Shown here piece after piece: positions 45,890 to 58,004 of a stretch of 64,000 nt of DNA. Source of the DNA: Capitulum mitella (taxonomy: Eukaryota; Arthropoda; Thecostraca; Pollicipedomorpha; Pollicipedidae); the NCBI GenBank assembly GCA_030062745.1, contig CP099843.1:17402997-17466996 (forward strand), written 5' to 3'. The notes under the pieces were generated by a model. That model had not been told where the DNA came from. It ran no database searches and saw nothing but the letters and a program-made list of their open reading frames with translations. Positions within the stretch are counted from its first letter, which is position 1, and each line of letters begins with the position of its first letter. The translations under genes were made by a program, and so were the position numbers.

Positions 45890-47080
45890 ACGGATTGCCA
45901 GTCCAGTTATTTTCACTGTGCTGCATTTCCGGTTGAAACTGGGTAAAACATGAGTCTTCCGATCATGAAAAGTGGCTTAGTGACTAATGAATGTTTGTCT
46001 TTTGTGGAAACTAGCATTACGTTTTACGCCGGCAACCTTTACACCAAAACAAAGCTGATGCCGTAAGGAGCTAAAGCGGAAGTCTTTTTGGATTCCTTTC
46101 GTTTGTCATTTGTGTGAATCGAATTGTAATATCAGATTCCACATGATCTTAGCGTGACGTTACCATGCGTACATTAAATTTCGCCGTATGCACAAATGGT
46201 GAGCATCTGATTTGATACATTTGCTTGTCTAGATGTTTTTGACTTTCACCCAGTCTCTATTTTCTTCTCTTCTGAATGCCTTTTTTCTCTTCTGAACCAT
46301 TTGGATGGCACGGACGTTTTTGCAAGGAAAGCATTTTCAAGGAGACAATTTTTTTTGTTTACCTCATTTGGTTTGCCTACGGTCAGAAGCACTTCGCTAC
46401 AATTAACTAAGGCAACGAAGGATTTCCCATTTTTGTATGATCCAGTGGTGAGCCGTTGCTCATAATCGCACAAAGCCCACTTTTCTTACACAAGCTTAAA
46501 GGAATGAGATGTGGCGGTACTTTTGACTGCTAAACACGCATACAGCAATTTTAGTGTCGTTCAAACAGGTTTAGAATGTTCGATGGACTCCGCGACACAC
46601 CAGTCAAGGAAATCCAGTTTTTCTGCTCTTAATTCTTAGACAAAACTGCTAACATTTTACCTTTGATATAATTATGCATTTATTAAGGTGTCCATAAAGC
46701 GACAACCGACGTGGGAAGATAGGAGGTTAAAAGTACGATATGACACGAATGTACGTTTCAGTCCTCAACAGCCAAGAAATAATTATGTCTGACTGCGGTT
46801 TGTTTAATACGTCAATTTGTTTACACTTGTCCCTATCTTCAGCAAACCCAGACTTCAGAAACGGAAGCTCGGTTAAAGACTAGCGTTCATGCACCTCATC
46901 CCCAAATGAAACTCATTTGTGCTACGGCATACTTCGCGATGAATTGTTAAAACACCGGCAGTAAAGAAAGATATTCATGGTAGTGCAAGTTGCAGGCCGA
47001 ACTTACACAATTTTTATACTTTTGCCCTTGCAATTTCTTTACATAGTGCGCATAAAGCTTGAGATGAAATTTATACTTCC
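45890..47080. other. No recognisable feature
   Basis: AT-rich sequence with only short open frames and no repeats noticed. Confidence 0.5.
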
Positions 47081-47083
47081 GCC

Positions 47084-47281
47084 ATGTACACGAGAGTAGA
47101 ACATTTTCGTTCAAGAGCCGTTCTGAATGAAAATGACGTGGATCCTGGTATTCATGTCAACAGTACATTCATGGCTACTTACCTGTCTGGCATTGACTTC
47201 TGGTCGTTTTCAAAATTCATTACCTTGTTCCCTCATTTCGATATCAATCACACAGCAACACAAAGGCTATGCGGTAGATGA
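47084..47281 (+). CDS. Possible small ORF, 65 aa
   Basis: The ATG at 47084 lies in a good context (ttccgccATGt) and the frame ends at TGA 47279-47281. It starts MYTRVEHFRSRAVLNEND and contains two Asn-X-Ser/Thr sites. No motif is known. The minus strand carries a perfect donor (CAG|GTAAGT at 47183/47182), so an antisense exon is an alternative reading. Frames of this size are frequent by chance. Confidence 0.15.
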   Translation: MYTRVEHFRSRAVLNENDVDPGIHVNSTFMATYLSGIDFWSFSKFITLFPHFDINHTATQRLCGR

Positions 47282-47802
47282 TTAAACGGGTACCTCAGCA
47301 GATTTTGGCACGTGCCGCTCAGTAACTGTGCCTTAAATATCATATATTGTTCCTTGTACAGGAATTGGAAATCTTTTGTAATATTCCGTACCTCGAAATG
47401 ACGTGTCCGTCTTGGAGTTCCTAATGAAATAGTGGATTTGAATACCATGGTGCATAGCAGCATGTGCTAATGAACCTACATATATATTTTTTTTGTTATG
47501 ACACGTTCTTTGCTGTTCTTAAAAGGTTAGTAAACGTGCGATTGTGTGGTGTCTGAACTACGATTTTTTGGATTCGACAGAATAACCGTATATTGTCGTC
47601 TTGACGTTGTGTTATCCAACACAACAGTGTTACAGCAGACAGCAGATTTGTTTCACCACCACATCATCAGTATGCAATTTTATCAACTTAGATGCACACA
47701 ACGCCAGGTTTTCACTCGGGGGAAAATAATGGAGGCCGAAAAGCATCAGAAAAATTTCAAAACATTCCAGCACAGACACTGGATCCGGACTGCAACGGAT
47801 AC

Positions 47803-48050
47803 TGAATCTGGCTATGATGTCCAGCATTGAGCCTGAATCGTACCATAATCTCCAGTAATGAGTCTAAATCAGGCTGTAATGCCCTACGTTGATTCTCAAT
47901 CCAGCCCTAATATCCAGCATGAATGTTGAATCAGGATGCGATATCTGACATTAATATTGAATCCGGGTGTAATATTCAGCAAGGCCACTGAATCCGATTT
48001 TTACGCTCAGCTCCAATAATGAATCTGGCTGTTGCGTCCACCAGGATATA
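47803..48050 (+). repeat. 31-bp minisatellite, 8 copies without indels
   Basis: Units start at 47803, 47834, 47865, 47896, 47927, 47958, 47989 and 48020. The consensus begins tgaatcaggctgtaatg and continues tccagcat. Copies differ widely by substitution, yet every spacing is exactly 31 bp. Because 31 is not a multiple of three, coding selection cannot explain this. Confidence 0.92.
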
Positions 48051-48299
48051 GCTGAGGTGGTGTTCAGATAGTTTTGTTTTACTGTGGGACTTTGAATTTT
48101 CTCGCAAAAACTGTGTACTTTCTGCCTATGTGTGCAGGACAGAATAACCATTGTTCATTTCTATACATGTTTTGTACAGCAGAAATCCCATGACACTAAA
48201 AGAGTGGAAGACATCCATCCAATTCGCTTTTCTCTTTTCGCGAGTCGTGCGGTCTTCCGTTTGCGCCCGTCCTGTGGTCACTCGCCTCACCCTCCTCTA

Positions 48300-48960
48300 G
48301 TCCCCTATAGTCTCATCCTATAGTCTCCCATCTCCTCCGTGCTGTAGTCTCCCGTCTCCCCTGTTCTGTAATTCCTGTCTCCCCTTTCCTGTCGTTTCCC
48401 ATCTCCCCTGCCCTGTAGCCTCCCGTCTCTGACGCCCTGTAATCTCAGGTCTCCCCTGTCCCGTGGCCCCCTGTCTCCCCTGTCCCGTGGTCTCTCTCCA
48501 GTTTTTCAGTCCCGTCTCCTCTATCCCGCGGTCCTCCGACTCACCGCCGACTATCGGCCTTCGCTATCCCGTCTCCTCTGTCCCGTGGTCCCCTGTCTCC
48601 CCTGTTCCGCAGTCTTCCGTCTCCCCTGTCCCGCGGTCCAGTCTCCCCTGTCTCCCGTGTCCCTTGGTCCCACGTCTCCCCTGTCCCGCGGTCCTTTGTC
48701 TCCCCTGTCCCGCGGTCCAGTCTCCCTTGTCTCCCGTGTCCCTTGGTCCCACGTCTCCCCTGTCCCGCGGTCCTTTGTCTCCCCTGTCCCGCGGTCCAGT
48801 CTCCCTTGTCTCCCGTGTCCCTTGGTCCCACGTCTCCCCTGTCCCGCGGTCCTTTGTCTCCCCTGTCCCGCGGTCCAGTCTCCCTTGTCTCCCGTGTCGC
48901 TTGGTCTCCCGTCTCCCCTGACCCGCGGTCCCCCTGTCTCCCCTGTTCCGCGGTCCCGCT
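48300..48960. repeat. Pyrimidine-rich minisatellite with 79-bp higher-order unit
   Basis: The whole stretch consists of ~26-bp subunits like gtctcccctgtcccgcggtc. From 48631 to about 48900 they form a 79-bp higher-order unit: ccgcggtcca falls at 48631, 48710, 48789 and 48868. On the minus strand each unit contains G3-N5-G3-N4-G3-N5/6-G3, a canonical G-quadruplex pattern. The long Pro/Ser-rich and Gly/Arg/Asp-rich frames on either strand are artefacts, because the period is not divisible by three. Confidence 0.92.
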
Positions 48961-49059
48961 GTCACCCATGGGCTCGGCCTCACTACTGGTTCCATTGGCG
49001 ACGTGGATGGGGCGAAAGTCCTCGCCACGCACCGAGTTAATGAACAGAATTTAGGTCAC

Positions 49060-50220
49060 GCAGAACGCTGCGCGTGTGCGTGAACCGGGCGGTGCTCCTG
49101 CCACTCTGCCCGTTCCGGCGCTCTGTAGCCCTGGCGGCCGCGCTAGCCGCTGGGACCCAGCCGTCAGCTGCTGCGCAGCGGCGCTGGCAGGAGGGGCACG
49201 AAGCACGGACACGGCTACGTACCGACCGACACGGCCAGCGCCGCTACCTCGACGAGGGGCACCAGTCACGGGAGAAAAATCACCGCCTAGCACTTCGCGC
49301 TTATCCCATGTAGGCACCCGAATCTGTCCTCACTATCCCCGCGGAGTGAGGACTGATTCGGATGACTGCGACTGTGATTTCATCCAGCCAGGGCTGTCCG
49401 TCGAGACGGGTTGTCGGAGTCCCACGGTGGCCGCCTGCGACCTGATCTGTGCATGGCGATCGTCGTGCCCATCTAAATGACGCGCTGGGCACTGAGCCGG
49501 CAGGGCTGGCCGGCGCACCGCTCTGCCAGTCGGCCGGCGACGCTGGGTAAACAGCTCTGCGGCACCCGGCCGCCGCTATCGCAGAGAGACGAACTACGTG
49601 GGCCAGCGCCGCGCGGGGGGAGGGGGCCGATACTGCGACTAAGGGGCACAGATTCTCGGAGAGGGGCAAGGGCGGGCTCGGTCTTGACTCGGTGAGTTCG
49701 GTTTCGTATCATAGCGTATCGTGCCGCATGACTTATAGGAGAGGGCAGCTCCTGCGAGCGTTAAATGTCGTTTACCATGCATTTGGTAATCGACGTAGGT
49801 TACGTAACTGGATTTAATGCACGATGGGTCGGACCGGACCAATCCTTCACTGGGAAATACAAGGTGTGTATGATTATCCCCTCAAAGATCGAGCCAGACT
49901 GCAGAGAGCCGCCGACCGTCGCTGGCGTGTGTGTGGGCGCCGCTGCTGCGGTCAGGGCGGGTGTCCGCCGACAGCAGCGGCCTCGGCCCGGAAGTCCGCC
50001 GCTCTCCGGGATACGGCGCGAGACCGCCTGCCCGCTGCGACGTCCACACGTGCACCACAGGAAGAGGTGAACTGAACACCGGATGTGGTTCGCCCGCGAA
50101 CGGGATGTCGTCCACTCTCCGTGCCCGGAATGTTCCCTGTGCGCGGTTGCGCCGGCTGATAACTGTACGACACTGGTCCCCTGTGTCCCCTGTGCTGCAA
50201 CGGTCGGCGAGGCGAGGCAT
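49060..50220. promoter_or_regulatory. CpG-rich region with a donor-like site
   Basis: CpG-rich with several short frames on both strands. gactcg|gtgagttcgg at 49692 is a fair plus-strand donor near the middle. No promoter element or exon partner was found. Confidence 0.3.
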
Positions 50221-50289
50221 ACGCATCACCGATAGTTCCGAATTAGACTTATGGATATGGATAGGCGACTGGATAGAAACCCTCTGACA

Positions 50290-51090
50290 GCCTTCTCAAA
50301 CGCCTCCTCTCCCCTTAAAAAAAAAAACTGAAGAGGAGAAACGGCCGCTGGCAGTGGAGCAGGTTTTGTTATAGTGAGATGAATCCCTTATTCTTAGCAC
50401 CGTTAGATGTCGAAGTCAAATTATTCCATTTCTGCTTTCTTGTTCCTTGTGCGCTCTGTAGCGAGAACAAATGCATCTCCTATGTGATTTGCCTAAAAAG
50501 GAATTTTCACCCTGTCTTTGATGAATGTTTCCCATGAATAGTGAGAACCACGGTAAGCAACGATTCCTTTCTGCAGGGCCTGCAACTCGGCCTTCTCAAT
50601 GAAAACGCAGTACTTTTAACTTTGAACACGTTACACACATGTCTGAAGATGAATCTTTCAGACTGAATCTCTGTCTGTGGGAATCAAGCCACCTTATTAG
50701 GTGGTCTGACCACAGAGGACTTGGAACCGTCTCCGAAGCTGATGCTCTGCATATCCGAAGTGTAACTGTTCTCGCTAGTTTGTCTCTGATTCTGTTGTCG
50801 GTACCGATATACTATGTTGACATATGTTTTTGCGTTTATCCTTCAGCATCCGCACTGTAAGGCCCGGAACACACCGCGTCCGTCACCAGTTTTAGGACCA
50901 TAAAACGGACGACGGGCGCGATTTGTACCGGGCCTTAGAATCAAGCATATGACTGTTTCTCACGCCCCTGGCGCTATTTCCATCCCAGGCTCCGCCCCGA
51001 ATGCATCTGCGTGTCAAACGCTTCCAAAATGTTTGCACAATCGCATATGACACATTTCTTTCTGGTCACAATGCATAACTGCCGAAATAC
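50290..51090. other. No recognisable feature
   Basis: Ordinary sequence with a 10-base poly-A near 50320 and a transposon-like tail (cacgcccctggcgct) near 50962. No gene was seen. Confidence 0.5.
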
Positions 51091-51099
51091 TTACGTGTG

Positions 51100-51620
51100 C
51101 CACGGCTCTGGCCACCGCGACTGCGACTGCGACTGAGGCTGGACTGTAGTCCGCCACGTCCTGTAGACGAACCCTTCTGCTGGCAGACATCATTTGTTAG
51201 CCGGGCCGTCGGACGCTCTTCCTTGTGCGATTTTTCACATTCGACGGCCAGCTGGCACCACGTCGGTCGGCCCCGACTTTGTTAGCGTGCCGATACCCCT
51301 GACCGCCTCCCAGTGAATCGGCCACCGTCCCCGCTGCCTCCTTTGTGTGCCACCTTACCTAACCCGTTCGCCCGTCCGTCGAGGCAGCGGCCACCTCCGG
51401 CTTGGCTGCCAGGTCGGCGTTTCGGCGTTGAAAAACGCCCCCGACTGTCGGCCGGCGGCCGGACGGAGGGCTCCGGGCTCGGCTCTCCGGTGTCTATACG
51501 AACCCGACTGGACAGCTGGCGCCGTCCCCGCGCCATACACTAATGGAGCCGGCTTACATTTGCCGCTCTGATTTATACATTCCGCGCGCCGCCAGAAGGG
51601 GTTGAAGCGCACAAAAGGCG
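51100..51620 (-). promoter_or_regulatory. CpG island with minus-strand donor
   Basis: CpG-rich block. On the minus strand it ends with ggcacac|gtaagtattt at 51093-51095, a good donor preceded by a (ctgcga)n-like repeat. It could be a minus-strand first exon, but the continuation was not found. Confidence 0.3.
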
Positions 51621-52379
51621 AGACGGAGTTTTTCTGGAGAAAAGCTGGCCTCGCTGAGAAAAGGCTGCTGAAAAGCTGGAAGGGTTAGTCTGACCGATGC
51701 CTGCTGTGAGCGAATTCAAAGACACGTTAGAAAGAGGTGACAGAAAGACCGATATTTTCGGTACCAGCACACCTCAAGCGGATCGAGAACTGTAAGGGGA
51801 AGGAGAAGTTAAAAGAGCACTGCTTGAATCAAGGAATCGAAGGACGACGTTTTCGGACTAGCCTTATTGGTTACATCTCGCTGATCTGGATATGATAATC
51901 ACGAAAGGAACAGCCCAACTTTATTCTCTACTTCGCCATGGTATTTACCGGCTGTAATGCTCCATTGGCTTTGCTGACCACAGTGATTAGCTCGACTGAG
52001 AACCAGGATGCCTCGGCTGGGATGCGGCTATGTCGCTCATGTTACCTAACACGCTAGTTAAATTAATGGTCATCCGATGTACGGATTGCCGCCTCGTGGC
52101 GGGCGTTCGCCGAAGCAGTCCTGTTCGAACCTTGTTCGGTACATGGCTGCCAGGGATAAAGGCCGGAAGATCTGTCATGAACTTCAACTCTGCAAGAAGA
52201 ACTCTGCAAGAGGAACATAAAAACATCAAATGAAAATGCCATCCGTGCCGTAACGCCTCGCAACCCCACATCACAGTACAGTGTATTAATGCATGCATGG
52301 CGGCACTCGTGCCCTACAAATCAAGCAGCACGTGGACACAGTAAGAGATCTGGTGCGGGCCACGAGCTGGTCGTAGCGG

Positions 52380-53750
52380 ACGAGAAGCGCTGTCCAGGCA
52401 TCAATCCCGCAACGCGGCCTTAGCTGCCGTGGCGCGCAGACCACGACGGGGTTAACCCCTGCAGTGGAGCTTGGCCTCGGCGCCGTCTCGATGGTCCAGG
52501 CGGTGCGTTAGTGACGTTTTGTACGGCGTCCGTCGGGCGGCTGCGGCCGTGCGGGTGGAGGGCCGACTGGCCGGCCTTGCCGCGGCACTGGCAGCGGCCG
52601 CCGGCGTCCGTCGCCGCCCCATACACCGCCTGTTGGCTGGCCGGCCAATCCGGCCGGCGACTACAGCTGCCAGCTGCCAGGAAGCCCAGCAGACTCAGCT
52701 GCCAGCTGCCTGGGACCTGGCACAGACACAGCTGCCGGCTGCCGGGGGCCCGGCACATACATAGCTGCCGGCTGCCGGGGGCCCGGCACATACATAGCTG
52801 CCAACTGCCGGGGACCCGGCACAAACACAGCTGCCAGCTGCTGGGGGTCCGGCGTAGACTCAACGGACGGCAGGATCAGGCGATGACCCGGTACCTGATG
52901 TCGTCACGTGATCACCAGAGGTCCGGTGCTGTTGGTGCACGTGACTGTGGTGCCTCTCCAGTTGACCGCGTCTGTCAGAGCATCTTTACTTGGATTCAGG
53001 ACGATGACTGCGGACCGGTGACCGCCAGTGGTTCAGGACCACAACTGTTAATCAGTGACTGTTCATGTTTGACTCCAACCAGCACTCTCACGGGTCTTTT
53101 CGTTAGCGCTGGACATTGGGAAGCACAGTTACAAGCACAGTCAAAGTACTGGGAAGCACAGTTATGTTCGTCACGAAGGTTCATCTCACCCGCACGGCTC
53201 GCTCCATGTCGCTCGCTGCTGCAATCTGCGATGCTGATCGTCAGCAGGTCACTGGTGCACGCACAGGCTACCGCCCGCGGCCTCCAGTTTTGCACGGCGG
53301 GCGGCCGGCCTTCCAGCCGACCTCCGGGCCCAACAGGCAGACCCACATTTGCAGCGTGGAGGGCGCCAAGGTCACAGGCGACCGGCTCCAGGCCAGGCTA
53401 ACGCGGTTACAAGCAGCCAGTTCGGGGTCTGGTTACGTCGGTTAGCCAGTCCCAGGCGGTCGGTTCCTGGTCTGGTTACGCGGGTTATCGGGTCACGGGC
53501 GGTCAGTTCCGGATCTGGTCACATTGGTCGCCCGGTCACAGGCGGCCGAGGCGGCCGACACGGGCGGCCTCGGCCCAGCCAACAGCCGCCGACGTCAGAA
53601 AACAAAACAAACTGGCCGGCAGCGCGGGCTGTCCGCGCCTCGCTTTTTCCTCGACACGGCCTCCCGACAAAACAGCAGCCCGAAATATGCAAACGCAACA
53701 CCGCCAGCGGGCGGGCTCAGAAACCGCCCGCCCAAAATCCGCTCGCGAAA
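52380..53750. promoter_or_regulatory. CpG-rich region with several ggccggcc sites
   Basis: About 1.4 kb of high CpG. The 296-codon plus frame 52511-53401 passes through the 33-bp repeats and is mostly a product of composition. No domain was recognised. Confidence 0.4.
52664..52861 (+). repeat. 33-bp tandem repeat with CAGCTG in each unit, 6 copies
   Basis: The block agctgccggctgccggg followed by cccggcacatacat recurs at 52697, 52730, 52763, 52796 and 52829, exactly 33 bp apart, with a first, shorter-spaced unit at 52665. Units carry CAGCTG or AGCTGCC (E-box type). 33 is divisible by three, so frames stay open through it on both strands. Confidence 0.92.
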
Positions 53751-53779
53751 AAATATCGGCGACAGGGATAGCCGGGTCG

Positions 53780-53833
53780 GCTAGATCAGCTAGATCAGCT
53801 AGATCAGCCGGATCAGCGAGAACAGCCGGATCA
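53780..53833 (+). repeat. 9-bp repeat (GCTAGATCA), 6 copies
   Basis: Three exact gctagatca units followed by three variants (gccggatca, gcgagaaca, gccggatca). A looser g-rich 9-bp periodicity follows at 53930-53980. Confidence 0.92.
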
Positions 53834-54279
53834 TGGGGGATCAGTACCGGGTCATGGAAACCAGAGGATCTCATAGCTCATTCGAGTCAAGTGGGTTCAC
53901 CCGGCTCAGCGGGAGCTTGTAATCGTCTGGGTCATGTAGGTCGCGTGGGTCTTGTGGGTCGGCTGGGTTAGATGGGCCATGTGGTTCTTCCTGGCGAGCC
54001 GAGCCGAGAGTAGGTAATCTGTGTGCGTGAGACGCATGTTGGTCGGGCTAGTCAGCTGATCATTCGAGTCATTTAGGAACCTCTGTTAGTCATTTGTTAC
54101 GCGTTAGATGCCACGGATCCAGGATTTCAGAAAGGATTGCAAAACATCAAGGATATAATGGAAAAGAGAAAGTGCGCGGGACGCCCAGACTCGAAACTGC
54201 TCCTGAGATATAGTGCAATACGAGAATCTATCAAATGGCTTTGGAAAAGCTGGTTTCGCGCACCTTTCCTACCCCTGGA

Positions 54280-54680
54280 CGTGCGCCAATCCGGCTGGGG
54301 TCGATCTGGCTCTCTTTGTTTGCCAGAATGCCGTGGCGGCGGCGGGGCCGCCCCATTCGGTGCGGTGTCAGGCGCCGGGCCCGTTTTTACCCCGTTGTCG
54401 GCGTCGCGGCTCCGACGGCCAACGCTGCCGACACTGGGGTAGGTCAGGCCGGGTCGATGCGGCCCTGCGTCGGCCGCCGCGGCCCCGCCCCCGACGGCGG
54501 GATGGCCTCAGCTCCCGCCGCGGCTGCGCGGCTGCGCAGCTCGGACCGGGAGCTCACGGACGGCTGAGGACGGGCGACAGCGGCCGGCCAGCCGTTGGCC
54601 GCCCGCGGCTGCGCGGTCCGGGCCGGGGGCTAGCCGACGGCTGGGACGGCCGGCAGCGGCCGGTCGACGACGGGTAAAGC
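54280..54680. promoter_or_regulatory. CpG island
   Basis: CpG-dense block with a ggccggcc site at 54583. Frames are open on both strands because of composition. No promoter motif was recognised. Confidence 0.35.
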
Positions 54681-55084
54681 TAGGGATTCGGATAGGTCTT
54701 TGGACTGGAATACCTGGATGGGTAAATTCGAGCATCGGATCGAACGTTCGAATCTTTTGAAGCTGGTATGATTTCATCCCAAGGGATGCTATTGGAACAA
54801 TATGTAAAAATCTGACTGATTCACGGTTGTTTGAAGAAGTTACTAAACTTCAGAGTTTCGACCGGCGCCCAGCACCGGGCGGACGGCGGCCAGTGCGACC
54901 CAGGAGGCGGCGGGGCATGACGTCAGCGGCAGAGGGCACACTGATTGGCTGTCATGCTGCTGTGCAATATGCGTGCAAACCACCAAACCCTTATGATGGA
55001 AGTACTTCGGACTTCGGAATGATAACAATGAGAGTAAGGAATAGAATAAGTTCCTCTTGCTTTACGCCAGCGCATCGTTAGTTT

Positions 55085-56085
55085 ATATTAGGACCAGATT
55101 ACGTTCGTCCTTTGGAATAGTTCGTTACCAAATAAGCATATTACTTCCACATTACTTGCTGGCCTTCAGCAGACTACACTGACTATGTCGTGGCCGCGTC
55201 GTTCATGTCGGCACGTCGAACTGTCACCACAAAATCATGTCGTTTAAGTGAGATAGCGTGTTCGGCTTTGTGCGTGTATGTGCATGTGTCTGTATGCATC
55301 AGTGTCTCTTCGAGCCGAACGTCAGAATCAAGTGGATGAAAAGGAACATTTAACCGAAATGCATGCACTTACATTCGTTACTCGATTAAAATTAAATCTT
55401 AATTATTTGCTGAGATGCTCCCTAATTGATGCTACCCTCGCTGAAATCAAGCTCTAGGTCGGCTCATGGAAACAGTTAACATCGGGAAGGAGTTGATAGC
55501 GAGGTTTGAGTGCTATCTTTCCTCTCCGCCTTGAACGCAATATTTTGCTGCCACCTTACGTATCCCCTTATATTTTTTTTATGCAAAATATTGCTGGCAT
55601 AGAGGATCAACACGAACGCAAAGGCCTATCGCACGCATACATCAACAAATGCGTTGTGACGCCGACACGCTGAGATGAAATCAGGCCGATATTACCGGCT
55701 CCGTTCTGCCGGCGGTGACCAGACGCGGAACAAACGTCAGATTGCCACGTATTACCTCAGGACACCTGAGGAGCAGACCAGTGCCCTGGTGGGGAGGAGT
55801 GGGACATGTTTCGGTAGCACTGCTTCGTATTCTCCTCAGTCATACTAAAGTACAGAAGCCCCAGAACGCTAGTCAGTACCACAATTAATCTTCTACTTGG
55901 TTTGGCCAGATATATGTTCATATTCTGCGACGAAATGAGTAGAAATATTCGAATGCTCGATCGACATTAAAATATTCAGCGAATATTCGGATGTAGAAAT
56001 CGCCTGACAAATATCAGCTGAATATTCGAATCTTGAAATAAAGATTCGAGCACTCGTCGAATCCGGATATGAAGCCGAATTTCGA
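55085..56085 (+). repeat. Long dispersed repeat family, copy 2
   Basis: It aligns in the same orientation with 41315-42185 and ends with nested attcgaa/ttcgaat palindromes. Its last ~300 bp also aligns with the inverted copy at 58690-59040. No conserved frame. Confidence 0.8.
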
Positions 56086-56099
56086 ATCCCCCGAATCTG

Positions 56100-57935
56100 A
56101 ATGTTCAGCCGCGGTGACGGCCGCAGCGTCTCGTGGGACGCCGGCAGCTGCAGGCCTGCCCACGGGTGCTGTCTCCGGCGGCTCAGTTCTCGACAGGTCG
56201 CTGGTCTGATGCCACGTCTGATGCCACGCTGTCTCAGTCGTCCGTCCATCCCTGTCTAGCCGGGACATCCATCCACTGGCTATTTGTCACAGCTTCCTGA
56301 TTACAGAGAATATTGCATTTCCCGATGTATTACGACCGGGCACGCAGACCATAATCAGGCTATTTGGCACCGCTGCGCTGGCTTCGTCTCCGCTTCCCAG
56401 CCCCTCGCTGCGGCGGCGGGCTCGCCGTTCACGGACTGTCCAGACATGTTCGTCTCTGGCTTCCACTGCAGCCACACCACCGCTTTTACGCCGCTGTATA
56501 ACCCCTGCAGTGCCCCTGTAGAAACGCCGTACGAGAAGTCGCCGTAGAGTTGCCGTGTCGATTCTACTCAGCCGCTGCACGTTCAGCTGTCTGTTTGCCA
56601 GCGCGCGGACGCGGCGGCCGCCGGCGCCGCGTGGCGTACCCGCACGCAGCCGGCTCGCCCTAAATAAACACACTGGCGCGCGAACCTTGACAGCACTGAA
56701 CCAGTGCCGCCCGCCACGCGTGTGCCAACCCTTCCAAATTGGTCCTGTGACGTCAGAGGTCGGTGCCCGCCACCTGTTGCCCGGCGGCAGCAGATCAGCG
56801 TCACGGAACACGGTCACGCAGCTCTCACAGGGTTTCCAGAAGAGATGAGCACCCGGTCTGAGGTCACAGCAGTACCGCGGCCGAATACTTGTCATACCGC
56901 TGCGCTGGATTACCAGCCCTAAACTGACGGCGATGAGCGATCCCTACCTCGCCTGGTATCGGGCTTGTTCCGACGAACAGCCGCACGCATGCGCTTCTCT
57001 TTATACGCACACCTACATCGGCCGTACATCTGTGTCCGGCAGCCGCTACCGCCCGGCGCCGCTACAAGGCCGTGGCTGGAATCGGGACCACCTCGGGAAA
57101 TGTTTTCACTCCGGATCGACGACCTAACCGATGTCGTGTCCCGGCGGCGTTCAGGCGCCCCGACCCACCGATGCACACCCACCCATCGCCGCACGCCACT
57201 ATTTGGGTTGGTGTTGGCTGCCCGATAAAAGGGTGTTGACCCGCGCACATGCAGCGCGCCAGAAATAGCGCGCGGAGGCGGCGCGCGGCGCGTCAGCTGA
57301 GCGTTCGCGCGGTTCCCGCGGCGGCGTCCATGGCAGGCGCGCCGCTGGGACCGGCTGGGACGGAGGAGCCGGCCGGCGGCAGCGGCGGCAGCCGCGGCCG
57401 GCAGTAGCGGGTCTGGACGGCCGCGGCTCCGCGCTGCCGGCAGCCTCTCCAGCCGCCCTCAGCCGGATCTCAGCCGCCTCGTCGGGTCGGGTCTCAGCCG
57501 GCTCCTGCGCGATCCATCAGCGTGTTTTAGCCGGACAGCCGGCCGGCGGCCGATCAAAGAGGCGCCGCCGCCGCCGCCGCCGCCCGCTGCAAGGCGGCCC
57601 GGCGGGCAGCTGGATCCAATCAGCTTCCTTCTTCCGGCGGCGCCGGCGGCGGTAAACAGGGGGCGGTCGCATTGACCCGCTCAGCCGGCATCAGGTGGCA
57701 GCCAACGGCAGATCGGCCTGATGGAACGGCGTATTAAACCCGTTGACATGCGCATCGCGACAAACAACACGGCCGAGACGTAAACACCAACCAACGGCCG
57801 CCGGCCGGCCGTCGTCGCACGAAATTTAAATGCGTCGCGAACGGTCGGCGACGCGCTGAGGCGGGCGCGGACAAAAGCGCCGGAACAAACACAGAGCAAC
57901 CGGACCCTGGCGTCACACCGATCTCCAGCGCGCCA
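56100..57935. promoter_or_regulatory. Large CpG island with TATA-like, CCAAT and (GCC)n elements
   Basis: This is the longest continuous CpG-rich block. It contains cccgataaaaggg near 57222 (TATA-like), (GCC)7 at about 57563-57584, tccaatcagc near 57614 (CCAAT box), and gtaaaca at about 57650 and 57779 (forkhead-type sites). Such size and site content suit a developmental-gene promoter, but no coding exon was recognised. This is inference from composition and short motifs. Confidence 0.45.
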
Positions 57936-58004
57936 CATATCTCCAGCGATTAGCAGCGGCCAGCCAGGTAACGCGACTGCGAACCGGTACGGCGTGTACC
58001 TGTC

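Noticed and set aside
48463..49054. Several 100-160-codon Pro/Ser-rich and Gly/Arg/Asp-rich frames on both strands
   Set aside because: They are translations of the 79-bp minisatellite; the period is not divisible by three, so the same peptide appears in successive frames.
52511..53401. 296-codon plus-strand frame
   Set aside because: It passes through the 33-bp tandem repeats and GC-rich DNA; overlapping frames are open on the other strand; no known motif.
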